Shown here piece after piece: positions 1 through 7,714 of a DNA stretch of 64,000 nucleotides (position 1 is its first letter; every line of letters starts with the position of its first letter). Source of the DNA: Marinobacter sp. SS13-12 (GTDB taxonomy: Bacteria > Pseudomonadota > Gammaproteobacteria > Pseudomonadales > Oleiphilaceae). The notes below the pieces were generated by a model. It saw only the letters and a program-made list of their open reading frames with translations. It was not told the DNA's origin and made no database searches. The stretch lies in assembly GCF_030227115.1 (NCBI RefSeq), contig NZ_JASSUA010000005.1, forward strand, positions 1 through 64,000, in the 5' to 3' direction. A program made the translations under genes and the position numbers.

Positions 1-56
1 TCGCGCAAGCGTCTGTTGATCCGACACCGGGAGCCCGCTTTCAGCGGGCATCCTTC

Positions 57-158
57 ACCGGCCGGAGGTCGGAAGCGCGAGGGATATGGAGGGCGTCAGT
101 CCCGCAACGCGGGATGAGCGAATAGCGAACCCGGAGCAGCCCGCCCCGAAGGGCGCGC
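57..158. repeat. Long direct repeat, copy 1
   Basis: About 100 bases that recur at 7510-7613 in the same orientation. The flanks are nearly identical. The middle differs in sequence, but both versions can fold as a hairpin (CCCGC/GCGGG here, CCC/GGG in the other). It also contains a second G+C hairpin near its right end, 18 bases of which recur at 3101-3118. It lies about 30 bases past the stop of the minus-strand gene that ends at 185. Function unknown; a 3' end or processing structure is possible. Confidence 0.75.
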
Positions 159-184
159 AGAGTCATAACACAGCGCCGTCCAGG

Positions 185-1054
185 TCAATCAGAAAAATCC
201 TGCATCGCTTGTTGGCTTGCGGTGAGTGCGGCGTAATCCTCAAGCGTGTTGACGCGCTCATTGTACTTTCGCCCCTTGAGACCTTTGATCAAGTACACAT
301 TTGGAGAGCCGGCCAGAGCCTTAGCGGGCATCGGCAAGCCAAAGGCTTCAAGAGTACTTTCGTTGGTGACCCGAAGAACGCTGATAAGGTCATGGTTGAT
401 CAACACATCGAGAGCCTGACGTACTTCCTGACTACCCAATCCTATGCGTTCCTGAATGCGGTCGTAAGCAATCAACGACACATTCGTATTGCGCTGACAG
501 ACCGACAGCAAGAGTAGATAGAGAACCAGGCCGTTCATGGCCGTTTTCCCTCGGCTGGGATACTCGGCAAGCATGATCGGATTCGCACTGGAGTACCGCC
601 GAAGGCCAAACAGGTGACCCTTGGGCAGTTTAACGTGTCCTTTCCATTCATCCGGCCGCTCCGGGTCCAGACCCTTAATTCTGTAGACCAGAGGTTTGTA
701 CCCCAGTCGTTCGAGCGCATCGGTAGCCTCCAACAGTTTAAGCCCCTCCCGCACCAACGCCCTCGACAGTTTCAGGTACAGCTGAATTTCCTCGTAGGTC
801 GTCCGCAAACAGTGCTTGCCCACATTCCGTTCCTGCTTTTTGTCGTCCGCCATGGCCACCAGGGCAATGTAGATCTTCAGTGCAGCAATGACCCCGCCCG
901 TTGTTGGCCGCCACGCTAGCCCCGTGGGAAAGAGAAAAGGGTCATGAAGTGAGGCCCTGGCTAGGTTCCAAGGCGAGTGCCCTGCCCTACCCAACCAGTG
1001 TCGAGGTATCGGTGAGAACCGGTCTTCTCTCAAACTCGTGCTTTGATCGCTCAT
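185..1054 (-). CDS. Two-winged-helix plasmid protein, function unknown
   Basis: 289 residues. I do not recognise a named family. Two stretches read like winged-helix units: about residues 55-115 (an Ala/Leu-rich helix followed by a YEEIQLYLKLSRALVREGLKLLEA-type recognition helix region) and about 165-240 (LVLYLLLLSVC then IQERIGLGSQEVRQALDVLI). Two such units in tandem are known in Rep_3 initiators and some transcription regulators, so a DNA-binding role is inferred. The start is supported by GGAGAAA nine bases upstream. Its ATG follows the TGA of the 40-codon gene at 1056 by one base, so translation is probably coupled. Confidence 0.7.
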   Translation of the reverse strand: MSDQSTSLREDRFSPIPRHWLGRAGHSPWNLARASLHDPFLFPTGLAWRPTTGGVIAALKIYIALVAMADDKKQERNVGKHCLRTTYEEIQLYLKLSRALVREGLKLLEATDALERLGYKPLVYRIKGLDPERPDEWKGHVKLPKGHLFGLRRYSSANPIMLAEYPSRGKTAMNGLVLYLLLLSVCQRNTNVSLIAYDRIQERIGLGSQEVRQALDVLINHDLISVLRVTNESTLEAFGLPMPAKALAGSPNVYLIKGLKGRKYNERVNTLEDYAALTASQQAMQDFSD

Positions 1055-1055
1055 A

Positions 1056-1178
1056 TCAAGAATTTCTCCAAATCACGGCCAAAGTCACCAGGGTCATCGC
1101 GACAACGGCAAGATTCTCTGTGGGCATGGCGGCGGCTGCGGTGATGAAATTGTCCAGCCAGTGCGGTGAGTCAGTCAT
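1056..1178 (-). CDS. 40-residue single-span membrane protein
   Basis: A short gene. The product begins MTDSPHWLDNF, has one hydrophobic segment (about residues 14-36, with VVAMTLVTLAVIW), and ends RNS. It has a good AGGAGC ribosome site seven bases before the ATG, and its TGA is one base before the ATG of the winged-helix gene ending at 185. This spacing argues that it is a real translated gene and the first partner of a two-gene operon. The function is unknown; its size and topology resemble small plasmid membrane peptides, but nothing in the sequence decides it. Confidence 0.6.
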   Translation of the reverse strand: MTDSPHWLDNFITAAAAMPTENLAVVAMTLVTLAVIWRNS

Positions 1179-1438
1179 GGTGCAGGCTCCTGTTGATCTA
1201 CCATGCCACCAATTTGAACAGCCCTAGGCGTTGATCTCTAGAATACTGATTCAGCATAAATACATGTAAAATGTTTTAATTCATGTGGTTAAGTAAATTT
1301 AAATAGTTCACGAAAAACACTCAATTACTGAAACAATAGCCGATTCCGAAAAAGCCTGGGAAGACTGTTTCAGAAAGCCCGTCAATTGCCAATCACACCA
1401 GACCACCGTTGGGGAACTGGCTAGCGCCGCTGACAACA

Positions 1439-1624
1439 TCAGCGACGCCGCCAAAAGGACCGTGTGCAGATAAGCACGCCCACCAGGGTCACCATTACAG
1501 GCACCGCGATCAGCCAGGCAGGGGGACCGATAGCTGCCATTACCCCCGTTCCTGTCAGCCCTGCAGTGACGATCTTCCCGCCCAGGGTGTTTAATCCAAT
1601 GTCCGTTTCTTTTTTTTCTGTCAT
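1439..1624 (-). CDS. Small membrane protein
   Basis: 61 residues, starting MTEKKETDIGLNTLGGK and ending SFWRRR. A hydrophobic region from about residue 20 to 54 (GVMAAIGPPAWLIAVPVMVTLVGVLI) suggests one or two membrane passes with a positive C-terminus. I prefer the ATG at 1624 over the in-frame one at 1654 because GCGAGGAAATCG lies directly before it. The shape is holin-like, but no family is recognised. It points the same way as the 40-residue membrane gene 260 bases downstream; the gap between is AT-rich and may hold that gene's promoter. Confidence 0.55.
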   Translation of the reverse strand: MTEKKETDIGLNTLGGKIVTAGLTGTGVMAAIGPPAWLIAVPVMVTLVGVLICTRSFWRRR

Positions 1625-2052
1625 TCGATTTCCTCGCTCTAAGTTTGTAATCATCTAAATATTTAGGGGCGCTTGCTCTTCCTCTCATATATGACAATTT
1701 CCGATTCCTCGGCTTTCGCAATGGCGAAACAGCGCTTCCTGTCTTTATTTATAAAAACCTGAGTTCAAACGTTCCCCTGTGTCGACGTCCCACTAATGAA
1801 CAGATCTGAATGTCGAAATAACGAGAATCTCTTGGTTTTCAAGCAAACAAGGATTCGAAGGCCGACAAAGTTGTCCTCGCCCTTCTCCTCCTTCAGACCA
1901 GGTACGGGAGTGCGAAAATTCGATATGCAGAAACGTCGAGGGGAAAGGAAATGGCTTAATCATCGCCGTAGCATTATTAAGAGCTGGAAAACCCTGCAAG
2001 AAATTCCGACGCCATTGTGGTAAACTTTATTTGCCAAATGGCAGGAGGTTTT
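1625..2052. other. Intergenic region before the Xre-RES pair
   Basis: No gene is supported here; several short open frames on both strands look like chance. A dyad TGCC-AAAT-GGCA at 2032-2043 sits directly before the ribosome site of the antitoxin gene and is a reasonable operator for its autoregulation (inference). Confidence 0.4.
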
Positions 2053-2547
2053 ATGTCAGCGATTACGGAGAAAAAGCAGAGCCCTAAAGGGCCTGGTAAG
2101 GCAAACGTTCGAGGCGTCTATGCGGGGCGTGGTGCTGTGAAAACTCACTCAGCCGCCACTGGAAAGTACGTGTTTTCCGGTGTTCAGGGCGTGAAGAAAA
2201 TTCGCCGAGGCGGCAAGGCTAAAGAGCTGGATGCCTTGAAGGCCTTGTACGACATCGACGACTCTGTCTTGTGCGCCCTGCTGGGCATGTCTCCGCGCAC
2301 CCTCGTACGTCGGCGCGAAGATGGCACCGTCCATAAGGCAGAACTGGACAGGTTAGCGACCCTGCACCTGGTGATGCGCGACGCCGTGGAATTGTTTGAA
2401 GGCGACCAAGAAAAGGCCCGACGGTGGCTGAAGCGTCCGGCGAGAGCTCTGGAGCACCAGTGCCCAATAGATCTGCTGGATACCGAGGCTGGTATTCGCA
2501 TGGTAAGGGACCTGATCGGGCAGCTCGAGCATGGCGTGTACGCATGA
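2053..2547 (+). CDS. Xre/MbcA/ParS-family antitoxin
   Basis: 164 residues from the ATG at 2053, chosen for the strong AGGAGG before it. The N-terminus is basic and flexible. About residues 55-110 hold an Xre-like helix-turn-helix (ALKALYDIDDSVLCALLGMSPRTLVRRR). The C-terminal ~55 residues match the MbcA/ParS (DUF2384) toxin-binding domain (LFEGDQEKARRWLKRPARAL, then DLLDTEAGIRMVRDLIGQLEHGVYA). In this family the antitoxin blocks an NAD-degrading RES toxin and represses its own promoter. Its TGA overlaps the ATG of the RES gene (2544), the usual operon layout. Confidence 0.93.
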   Translation: MSAITEKKQSPKGPGKANVRGVYAGRGAVKTHSAATGKYVFSGVQGVKKIRRGGKAKELDALKALYDIDDSVLCALLGMSPRTLVRRREDGTVHKAELDRLATLHLVMRDAVELFEGDQEKARRWLKRPARALEHQCPIDLLDTEAGIRMVRDLIGQLEHGVYA

Positions 2548-3011
2548 AGGCGTACCGGATCACCAAACGAAAGCACAAGGACACTGCGTTTTCCGGGTTT
2601 GGTGCGCGCCAATATGGGGGGCGCTGGAATCTGCCTAATCACCCGGCGGTGTATCTATCCGAGAGTATTGCCCTTGCTCAGCTAGAAATTCTGGTGAATC
2701 TGGGTGAGGAAGACAGCTTGCAGAATTATCTACTGTTCCAAGTCGAGGTGCCCGACAGTCAGATTATGGTACTTGCCGACGACGCTTACCCAAAAGACTG
2801 GAACGGAACAAGAGTGCCAGCAGGCACTCAGGCGATCGGAACTGACTTCCTCATCGACCGCGAAGCGCTCGCCTTGGCGGTCCGTTCGTGTGTTGTGCCA
2901 CAAGAATATAACCTCATCCTCAATCCGGAACACGCCGATGCAGAAGCGGTTATCGAGGAGGCCGTTGAAGTAACATTCCAGTTTGATGCTCGTCTGAGCC
3001 CAGGCTCCTAA
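2544..3011 (+). CDS. RES-domain toxin
   Basis: 155 residues spanning the whole RES domain. The conserved Arg (YRITKRKHKDTAFSGFGARQYGGRW), Glu (YLSESIALAQLEILV) and Ser positions that name the fold are present, as is the late NP.H stretch. Known RES toxins of Xre-RES pairs degrade NAD+ and halt growth until the antitoxin binds. The start ATG overlaps the antitoxin stop by four bases (ATGA). The pair probably stabilises the plasmid by post-segregational killing. Length and motifs look intact. Confidence 0.93.
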   Translation: MKAYRITKRKHKDTAFSGFGARQYGGRWNLPNHPAVYLSESIALAQLEILVNLGEEDSLQNYLLFQVEVPDSQIMVLADDAYPKDWNGTRVPAGTQAIGTDFLIDREALALAVRSCVVPQEYNLILNPEHADAEAVIEEAVEVTFQFDARLSPGS

Positions 3012-3100
3012 ACGGTTTTTCCGCATCGCAATGCCCTCACCCGACCAGATGACCGGGTACAGACCAACACGCCGGTTATCGTAAGCCAGACCAGCGACGT

Positions 3101-3118
3101 CCGCCCCGAAGGGCGCGC
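3101..3118. repeat. Short copy of the hairpin end of the long repeat
   Basis: Eighteen bases identical to 141-158, including the CCGCCCCGAAGGGCG hairpin. It lies in the gap between the RES toxin and the PI-PLC-like gene and could act as a 3' structure for the toxin transcript. Confidence 0.5.
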
Positions 3119-3257
3119 ACTGTCTCTCGACTGGCTAAATCTCGCCAGGCAACTAAGGTTTCCCAATCGGAGTAATGATGTAGGGCATCAACTTATTTCG
3201 CATTTAAGGCTCGGAACGCCGATCTAATCCCAGATACTTTCACGGAAGGAATTCGAA

Positions 3258-4151
3258 ATGACCGACTACAAAAATTGGATGACGGCCCGAGAAGCAGAAA
3301 TGGGGCCTTTTACCCTGCGAGATTTCGCCATTCCTGGTAGCCACGACGCCGGGTCTAAAGGCGCTAAAGTTCTTGCGATATTCGGCAATGAAGCCGCCGA
3401 AGCCCAAAGCCTGACAGTGAAAGCGCAACTGGAAGCTGGCTCGCGCTACTTGGATCTTCGCGCAAAATGGCTGCCGGACATTATTCAAGAAAATTTCATT
3501 ACCCAGGTCCTGACCCCGACGACTCCGAAGGTTTGGGTAATGAAACACGGTCCTGCCTGGACCACGACCAATATGTTCGATGTTCTGAAAGAGATCCGCG
3601 AATTCAATGCCGCCCACCCCAAAGAAATCATCCTGATAACCCTGTCGATTGAAGGCAACAATCCGGACGCGGCCTATCTCGAAGCACAAAAAGCCATCGG
3701 GCCAGCACTGATGGATGAGTCCACAGCAGATTTAGCGGGCAGATCGATCAGCAACATCATGGCCTCAAAAAAAGTGATCTACATGCAAAAGTGGCCAGAC
3801 TCAGACAACCTCTTGAGGACAGGCATCTACAGTAACGCCGCCTACACGCCGATACAGATTTATCAGCTTCTGAAAGAAAAATATAACACCATGCCCAGTG
3901 ATAAATTATGGGTCTGGCATATTGCCCCACCCTATCGTTTCTTGGGGCCTTCCCTGCAACGCATGGTCCAATTCGACTTTGACTATTTCGCGCCAAAGCT
4001 TAAATCCGGTGAGCTTCTGCCGTACGACCTCAACATCGTGAACTGTGATTACGTTGGTGCGCACGACTGGGCCGGGGCCTGCATTGAACACAACGATCAC
4101 AAGCTCCAGGGACTCCGACCCACAGCACCAGGTCATATCTCTCTGGGGTAG
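3258..4151 (+). CDS. PI-PLC X-domain-like phosphodiesterase
   Basis: 297 residues. The N-terminal third has the hallmarks of bacterial phosphatidylinositol-specific phospholipase C: FAIPGSHDAGS with the first catalytic His (about residue 30), RYLDLRAKW, and VMKHGP with the second His near residue 97, then KEIILITLS. No signal peptide is visible, unlike secreted bacterial PI-PLCs, so a cytosolic or membrane-associated role is possible. The ribosome site is GGAAGGAA before the ATG. It stands alone between the toxin-antitoxin pair and a minus-strand unit. Substrate unknown; the family call is firm, the biological role is not. Confidence 0.85.
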   Translation: MTDYKNWMTAREAEMGPFTLRDFAIPGSHDAGSKGAKVLAIFGNEAAEAQSLTVKAQLEAGSRYLDLRAKWLPDIIQENFITQVLTPTTPKVWVMKHGPAWTTTNMFDVLKEIREFNAAHPKEIILITLSIEGNNPDAAYLEAQKAIGPALMDESTADLAGRSISNIMASKKVIYMQKWPDSDNLLRTGIYSNAAYTPIQIYQLLKEKYNTMPSDKLWVWHIAPPYRFLGPSLQRMVQFDFDYFAPKLKSGELLPYDLNIVNCDYVGAHDWAGACIEHNDHKLQGLRPTAPGHISLG

Positions 4152-4166
4152 GTGGTTTGATCCAAA

Positions 4167-4182
4167 GTTTCCGGCCGGAAAC
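4167..4182. promoter_or_regulatory. 16-bp dyad GTTTCCGNNCGGAAAC, copy 1 (GC centre)
   Basis: A perfect palindrome with 7-base arms and a 2-base variable centre, one of about eleven in 4.1-25.3 kb. Dispersed dyads of this type are typical operators of KorB/ParB-family proteins; the parB gene at 15.5 kb is the leading candidate reader (inference). Confidence 0.7.
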
Positions 4183-4188
4183 AAAAAA

Positions 4189-4206
4189 GGCCCGCGAATG
4201 CGGGCC
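4189..4206 (-). terminator. Rho-independent terminator for the minus-strand unit
   Basis: Stem GGCCCGC/GCGGGCC with a 4-base loop. On the minus strand it is followed by a run of T, so it ends transcription from the genes starting upstream at 4903 and beyond. Confidence 0.75.
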
Positions 4207-4480
4207 AAGAAAAAACAAACCAAACCTAACCAACCCGAGCCTAGCAGTCTGATCGCAGCTTGGACAGCGCAATAAAAGGCTTGCCCCCTCTTTGGAGCCC
4301 GTGGACGGGAACACTTGGCAGTTGCGAAGCTCTGCCAGGTTTGTTCGGTAACGGGCTTTGCCTGATCAGACGCGCAGCGGCTGCCTTGGCGCGAGGGCTT
4401 TTTCTGGCGCGCGCAGCGCACCGGAAAACCTACGGTCCGAAGGACGCGCCACGTTTTTCCCAGAGGGTGGGCTGGGCCTG

Positions 4481-4903
4481 TTAAAGGGCCAGCCCCGCGA
4501 GCTCCGCAGTGCCCCAGAAATCGGCACCGAAAAGATAGCCGCGCGCGGCTTCGGTGACGGGAATGTGGGGCTGCTGTCGGTTGAAGAAATAACAGCGCTC
4601 AAACGGCTGCAACGTGATTCGTTCAGCGAATCCGGCCGGTAGCGCTTCCCTACAGTCCACCAGGGCACCATCGGCAAAGGCGAACACGGTGCGGACTCCC
4701 TCGGAGATCACTCGCTCCCAGGTTTTTTTGGACACCACAAAAGTCACGTTTTCCAAGCCAACGGCGCGGGCATACCCAACCACCTTCCGCTTATGCTGTC
4801 CTTCCATGGCCTGAATGGAAAAGAAACTCGGCTTTAAAAGATTGCGATACACCCGCACGCGCATGCCAGGCTTAATACTCTGGCCCTTGTAAGGTATGAA
4901 CAT
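4481..4903 (-). CDS. Hypothetical protein
   Basis: 140 residues, beginning MFIPYKGQSIKPGMRVRVYRNL. No family is recognised. The N-terminal 45 residues are rich in basic and beta-type patterns, and the end (YFFNRQQPHIPVTEAARGYLFGADFWGTAEL) is aromatic. It is the last gene of a minus-strand run (ArdB-like, DGQHR protein, this gene) and is followed by the terminator at 4189-4206. A degenerate dyad (4922-4937) stands 18 bases before its start. Probably an accessory plasmid gene of the same early-entry group. Confidence 0.65.
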   Translation of the reverse strand: MFIPYKGQSIKPGMRVRVYRNLLKPSFFSIQAMEGQHKRKVVGYARAVGLENVTFVVSKKTWERVISEGVRTVFAFADGALVDCREALPAGFAERITLQPFERCYFFNRQQPHIPVTEAARGYLFGADFWGTAELAGLAL

Positions 4904-4921
4904 CGCTCCCCTCCCCTATCA

Positions 4922-4937
4922 GTTTCCGGCCGGATCC
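4922..4937. promoter_or_regulatory. 16-bp dyad, degenerate copy
   Basis: The left arm GTTTCCG and CGG of the right arm are kept, but the right arm has diverged. It lies just before the gene starting at 4903 and next to the stop of the DGQHR gene. Confidence 0.45.
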
Positions 4938-4943
4938 TGTCCC

Positions 4944-6542
4944 TTAGTTGAGCAACGTGCCCAGGCGCATTTCGGTTTCTGCCACAGTGGGCGTCAGGTT
5001 CAAACCACATAGCCCCATCAGGGTCGCGGCCGTGCCCTTCACTCCATCGGACGTTTTCTGCATCCGACCGGCGACCACACAACGACCTTCCCAAACGGGC
5101 GCGGTGCGCTCCGGCACCAGGCTCTCAAGCCGTTCCATGACCTCGAACCGATCCACCCCCTCGGTCTTTCCATACATAAGATGGTTGTTCACCATCACGG
5201 CGCCATACAGTCCCAGCGCTTCCAGGAACACGGCATGGCCGACCACGTATTGCTCGCGAAGCTCTTGCGCCGAAATCTTCCCTGACAGCATCAGATCCCA
5301 CATCGGCACATGCCCACGCGCCTTCTCCAGAAACAGCTTCACGCCTTCGGCTGCATCCTTCAGATAAGCCTCGTCGAAATCGGTAATGCTGCGTGTGGTT
5401 AGGTCGGTCAGATTTGAAACAAACTTCTTGAAGCTCACCAGGTTCCACAGTTTGAAACTCTTGGGGCCCACACTGCCGGACTCGAATTCAATCCGACTGC
5501 GAAAGTCAGGGAGCTCCTTGAGCAGTTCCAGAACAAACCCGTTGAACGGATCTCGCTTGTCGTACAGGGCACTCAGCGAACTACTGGGCTTCTTGGCATT
5601 CGCGTTGATGTCGGCAAACATCTGCTGGCTCCGTTGCAGTCCCTGATCAAAGAACAGGGTCACACACACGGTTTCCTCTCCCAGCATCGGCATGGATTCC
5701 AGCGCCAGCTCAATGCCCCGGCGGCGGTGTTGCCCGTCATTGATCAGCATCACGGCATCCATTGGGATATGCAGCACCCCTACCCTCGCACCGGCGCCAG
5801 ATACCTGCAGACCCTCGAAGGCCATTTCACTGCTGACGCTTGCGGTAATCGCTGGCAATACGTATTCGTGACGGTTCTCCACGATGTAGTCAGCAATGTC
5901 GCGAGCATGGCGCTCATTGAGATTACGCTGCGCGCGGGCCTCCGGCGGCAAGGTGTCCTCATCGAACCGGAACAGCTTGACCAGGTACTTGAACGGTATC
6001 TGGGCGGTATAGAACTCGTTACCTGCCTGAATGCCCTTCACGGCCGGAAAGCTGTAAGTGATCTCGGAGCGCTCCGACACATCGGCCTCGATCGCGTTAA
6101 TCCTTGCCATACGCGCGGCAAAATCCTGTCGTCCGGCCTCTTCCTCGTCCAGCTTGGCCGCTGCCCGCTCCCCAAACTCGGCCTTGAGCTCATCAACCGA
6201 CAAGCCAAGATCCTCCAACCAGGACGCAAAGAAATCCGGGCGCTCAATCGGTGTGCCCCGCTCCTGCAGGATCAGATCCCGCGCAAGGCTCAAGCCCAAC
6301 TTTTCGTGGCGCTCCTGTTTTGCCTGGGTCGCCAGCTTTGGAACAACGTCGCCCACGGCATGACCATAAGGCGCTTCTACCATGGCAATTCGATCCGGAT
6401 GATCCGCTTTACGTTGCAAGGTGCGCCAGCGCTCGTCGGCCGTGTCCTCGCTCTTGTGACGACTGATAATGTTCCCTTCCGCGAAGGTCTCGGAGTAGGA
6501 TTTAGTGACGGTAACGCGCTCTAAAGCAATGATGTAGAACAT
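4944..6542 (-). CDS. DGQHR-domain protein, DndB-like
   Basis: 532 residues from the ATG at 6542, preceded by AGAGGAAAA. The centre holds the diagnostic LINDGQHRRRGIELAL motif (about residues 270-285), followed by FADINANAKKPS. This is the DGQHR/DndB-family signature. In DNA phosphorothioation DndB is a transcriptional regulator of dndBCDE; many homologues on phages and plasmids lack dndCDE, as here. The N-terminal 150 residues are long and helical. It follows the ArdB-like gene on the same strand, with a dyad (6566-6581) 24 bases before its start. Role is inferred to be host-defence interaction or DNA-modification sensing. Confidence 0.85.
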   Translation of the reverse strand: MFYIIALERVTVTKSYSETFAEGNIISRHKSEDTADERWRTLQRKADHPDRIAMVEAPYGHAVGDVVPKLATQAKQERHEKLGLSLARDLILQERGTPIERPDFFASWLEDLGLSVDELKAEFGERAAAKLDEEEAGRQDFAARMARINAIEADVSERSEITYSFPAVKGIQAGNEFYTAQIPFKYLVKLFRFDEDTLPPEARAQRNLNERHARDIADYIVENRHEYVLPAITASVSSEMAFEGLQVSGAGARVGVLHIPMDAVMLINDGQHRRRGIELALESMPMLGEETVCVTLFFDQGLQRSQQMFADINANAKKPSSSLSALYDKRDPFNGFVLELLKELPDFRSRIEFESGSVGPKSFKLWNLVSFKKFVSNLTDLTTRSITDFDEAYLKDAAEGVKLFLEKARGHVPMWDLMLSGKISAQELREQYVVGHAVFLEALGLYGAVMVNNHLMYGKTEGVDRFEVMERLESLVPERTAPVWEGRCVVAGRMQKTSDGVKGTAATLMGLCGLNLTPTVAETEMRLGTLLN

Positions 6543-6565
6543 GGGATTTTCCTCTGATTCTGAAA

Positions 6566-6581
6566 GTTTCCGTCCGGAAAC
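6566..6581. promoter_or_regulatory. 16-bp dyad (TC centre)
   Basis: Intact arms GTTTCCG and CGGAAAC, 24 bases before the DGQHR gene start. A G+C hairpin GGGGC-TTTC-GCCCC follows at about 6584-6597, just past the stop of the ArdB-like gene. Confidence 0.7.
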
Positions 6582-6603
6582 AGGGGGCTTTCGCCCCGCC
6601 GGG

Positions 6604-7023
6604 TTAGTCGAGAAGACGGTAGATTTTTGAAGCCTCTGGATGATCCCCAACGACAGCCATCAGCTTGTCGTAGGTTTCCAGGATCAGAGCCTCTTCCGGA
6701 TACTTGTCTAGGGCGTAAGAGCACCCATAGATGGTCAGGACCAGACCTGCCGCCTCGGCGCTCATCGTTTCGTCCCCGTAGTTCAGAGGACTGATCAGAC
6801 GAACCGGCTCCTCAGTGTTCAGAGAGATGAAAAGCGCATCGTTGGAGGTAATGTTCAGATTCCAATAGCCGCCGTTGTAGGCGTCGTTGAAGGTGTTCAT
6901 GAAAGAGAACACGAACATTTCCAGGTTCACGCAACGATCGCCCCAGTATTGGTGCATCGTTTGAGCGCGTTGGAGCTTGGGAACACGAGTGAATAGCTCA
7001 GGGATAGCTTGTGCAGTAGACAT
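6604..7023 (-). CDS. ardB: ArdB/KlcA-family antirestriction protein
   Basis: 139 residues, full length for the family. Conserved features are visible: the YNGGYWNL block near residue 50, the DETMSAEAAGLVLTIYG block near residues 83-100, and the C-terminal DHPEASKIYRLLD. ArdB/KlcA proteins inhibit type I restriction in vivo and are commonly expressed early after plasmid entry. A strong promoter (TTGACA-17-GATAAT) lies at 7097-7125, and the leader has the GCGAGTTAGGA segment also seen before the methyltransferase gene at 11150. It heads a unit with the DGQHR gene. Confidence 0.9.
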   Translation of the reverse strand: MSTAQAIPELFTRVPKLQRAQTMHQYWGDRCVNLEMFVFSFMNTFNDAYNGGYWNLNITSNDALFISLNTEEPVRLISPLNYGDETMSAEAAGLVLTIYGCSYALDKYPEEALILETYDKLMAVVGDHPEASKIYRLLD

Positions 7024-7096
7024 AGCAGCATTTCCTAACTCGCCTCGATGACCGCCGGCGTATCACGGTGATCAGCACCCCGCTGACCATGTACTC

Positions 7097-7138
7097 ATTA
7101 TCAGTTTTTCCTTTCTTTGTGTCAATCTTTTTGTATAC
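7097..7138 (-). promoter_or_regulatory. Sigma70 promoter of the ardB-like unit with shared upstream element
   Basis: On the minus strand: -35 TTGACA (7125-7120), 17-base spacer, -10 GATAAT (7102-7097). Directly upstream and overlapping the -35 is GTATACAAAAAGATTGAC (7138-7121). The same element, with small changes, precedes the promoters at 11220-11261 and 14388-14429. Confidence 0.8.
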
Positions 7139-7509
7139 AGTTAAAAGACTAAAAACCCATTAAAAACAGCTTTCTATACACAACATCGTCGAAGCTCCGC
7201 TTGTCTTTAGCACTGTGATGATCTTGATTGTCCGGACGCCGCCGGGATCGGGCAGAGCCCGAATTAAATTCAGCGCGGCTCTGCCGCCACATCGTTGGTG
7301 AAGACCGACCACGCCCCTCCCCTGTCGTGAGATCCCGACCGCCCATCAACCGCACCCGTCTCGCCGGATGCCGGTGTAGTTCTGACAAGGAGAAAAGAGA
7401 GCCTGAGAACGTACCTTGTCAGGGCCGCGCTGGTATCCGAGGGTGCATACAGGTTGATGGAAGGTCGGGATGACACTGGGAAGCCATTCACCCCAGTGGG
7501 CTGTCTGTT

Positions 7510-7613
7510 ACCGGCCGGAGGTCGGGAGCGCGAGGGATACGGAGGGCCTGTCCCAACCGAAGGGCGGGATGAGCGAATAGCGAACCCGGAGAAGCCCGGC
7601 CCCGAGGGCGCGC
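7510..7613. repeat. Long direct repeat, copy 2
   Basis: Matches 57-158 over about 100 bases with a changed but still foldable centre. It lies about 100 bases downstream of the stop of the minus-strand gene ending at 7715, comparable to copy 1, which also follows a minus-strand gene. Confidence 0.75.
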
Positions 7614-7643
7614 CCTACCCTACCCGCCATGGGTAGATCAGAA

Positions 7644-7659
7644 GTTTCCGGCCGGAAAC
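7644..7659. promoter_or_regulatory. 16-bp dyad (GC centre)
   Basis: Perfect copy in the gap downstream of the pentapeptide-like gene. Confidence 0.7.
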
Positions 7660-7689
7660 AGGTGCAGAACCCAAACTCTCACATCAAAA

Positions 7690-7705
7690 GTTTCCGCCCG
7701 GAAAC
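7690..7705. promoter_or_regulatory. 16-bp dyad (CC centre)
   Basis: Second copy in the same gap, 46 bases from the previous one and 10 bases beyond the stop of the gene ending at 7715. Confidence 0.7.
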
Positions 7706-7714
7706 TTTCAACGT

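Larger units (their letters stand above)
4152..4480. other. Gene-free GC-rich gap
   Basis: Holds one copy of the 16-bp dyad and a minus-strand terminator near its left end. From about 4260 to 4480 I see GC-rich sequence with no convincing gene on either strand. Confidence 0.5.
7139..7714. other. Gene-poor region with repeat and dyads
   Basis: Open frames on both strands between 7149 and 7640 lack ribosome sites and recognisable products. The region holds the second copy of the long repeat (7510-7613), a GGGTAGGGCG-type segment (7611-7628, minus sense) and two dyads. Confidence 0.5.

Noticed and set aside
1308..1721. Minus-strand 137-residue frame over the small membrane gene
   Set aside because: Runs out of frame through the better supported 61-codon gene; its Arg-rich start looks like chance.
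5634..6524. Long plus-strand frame of 296 residues
   Set aside because: It is antisense to the DGQHR gene, which has the family motif and a ribosome site. The frame reads as its shadow.
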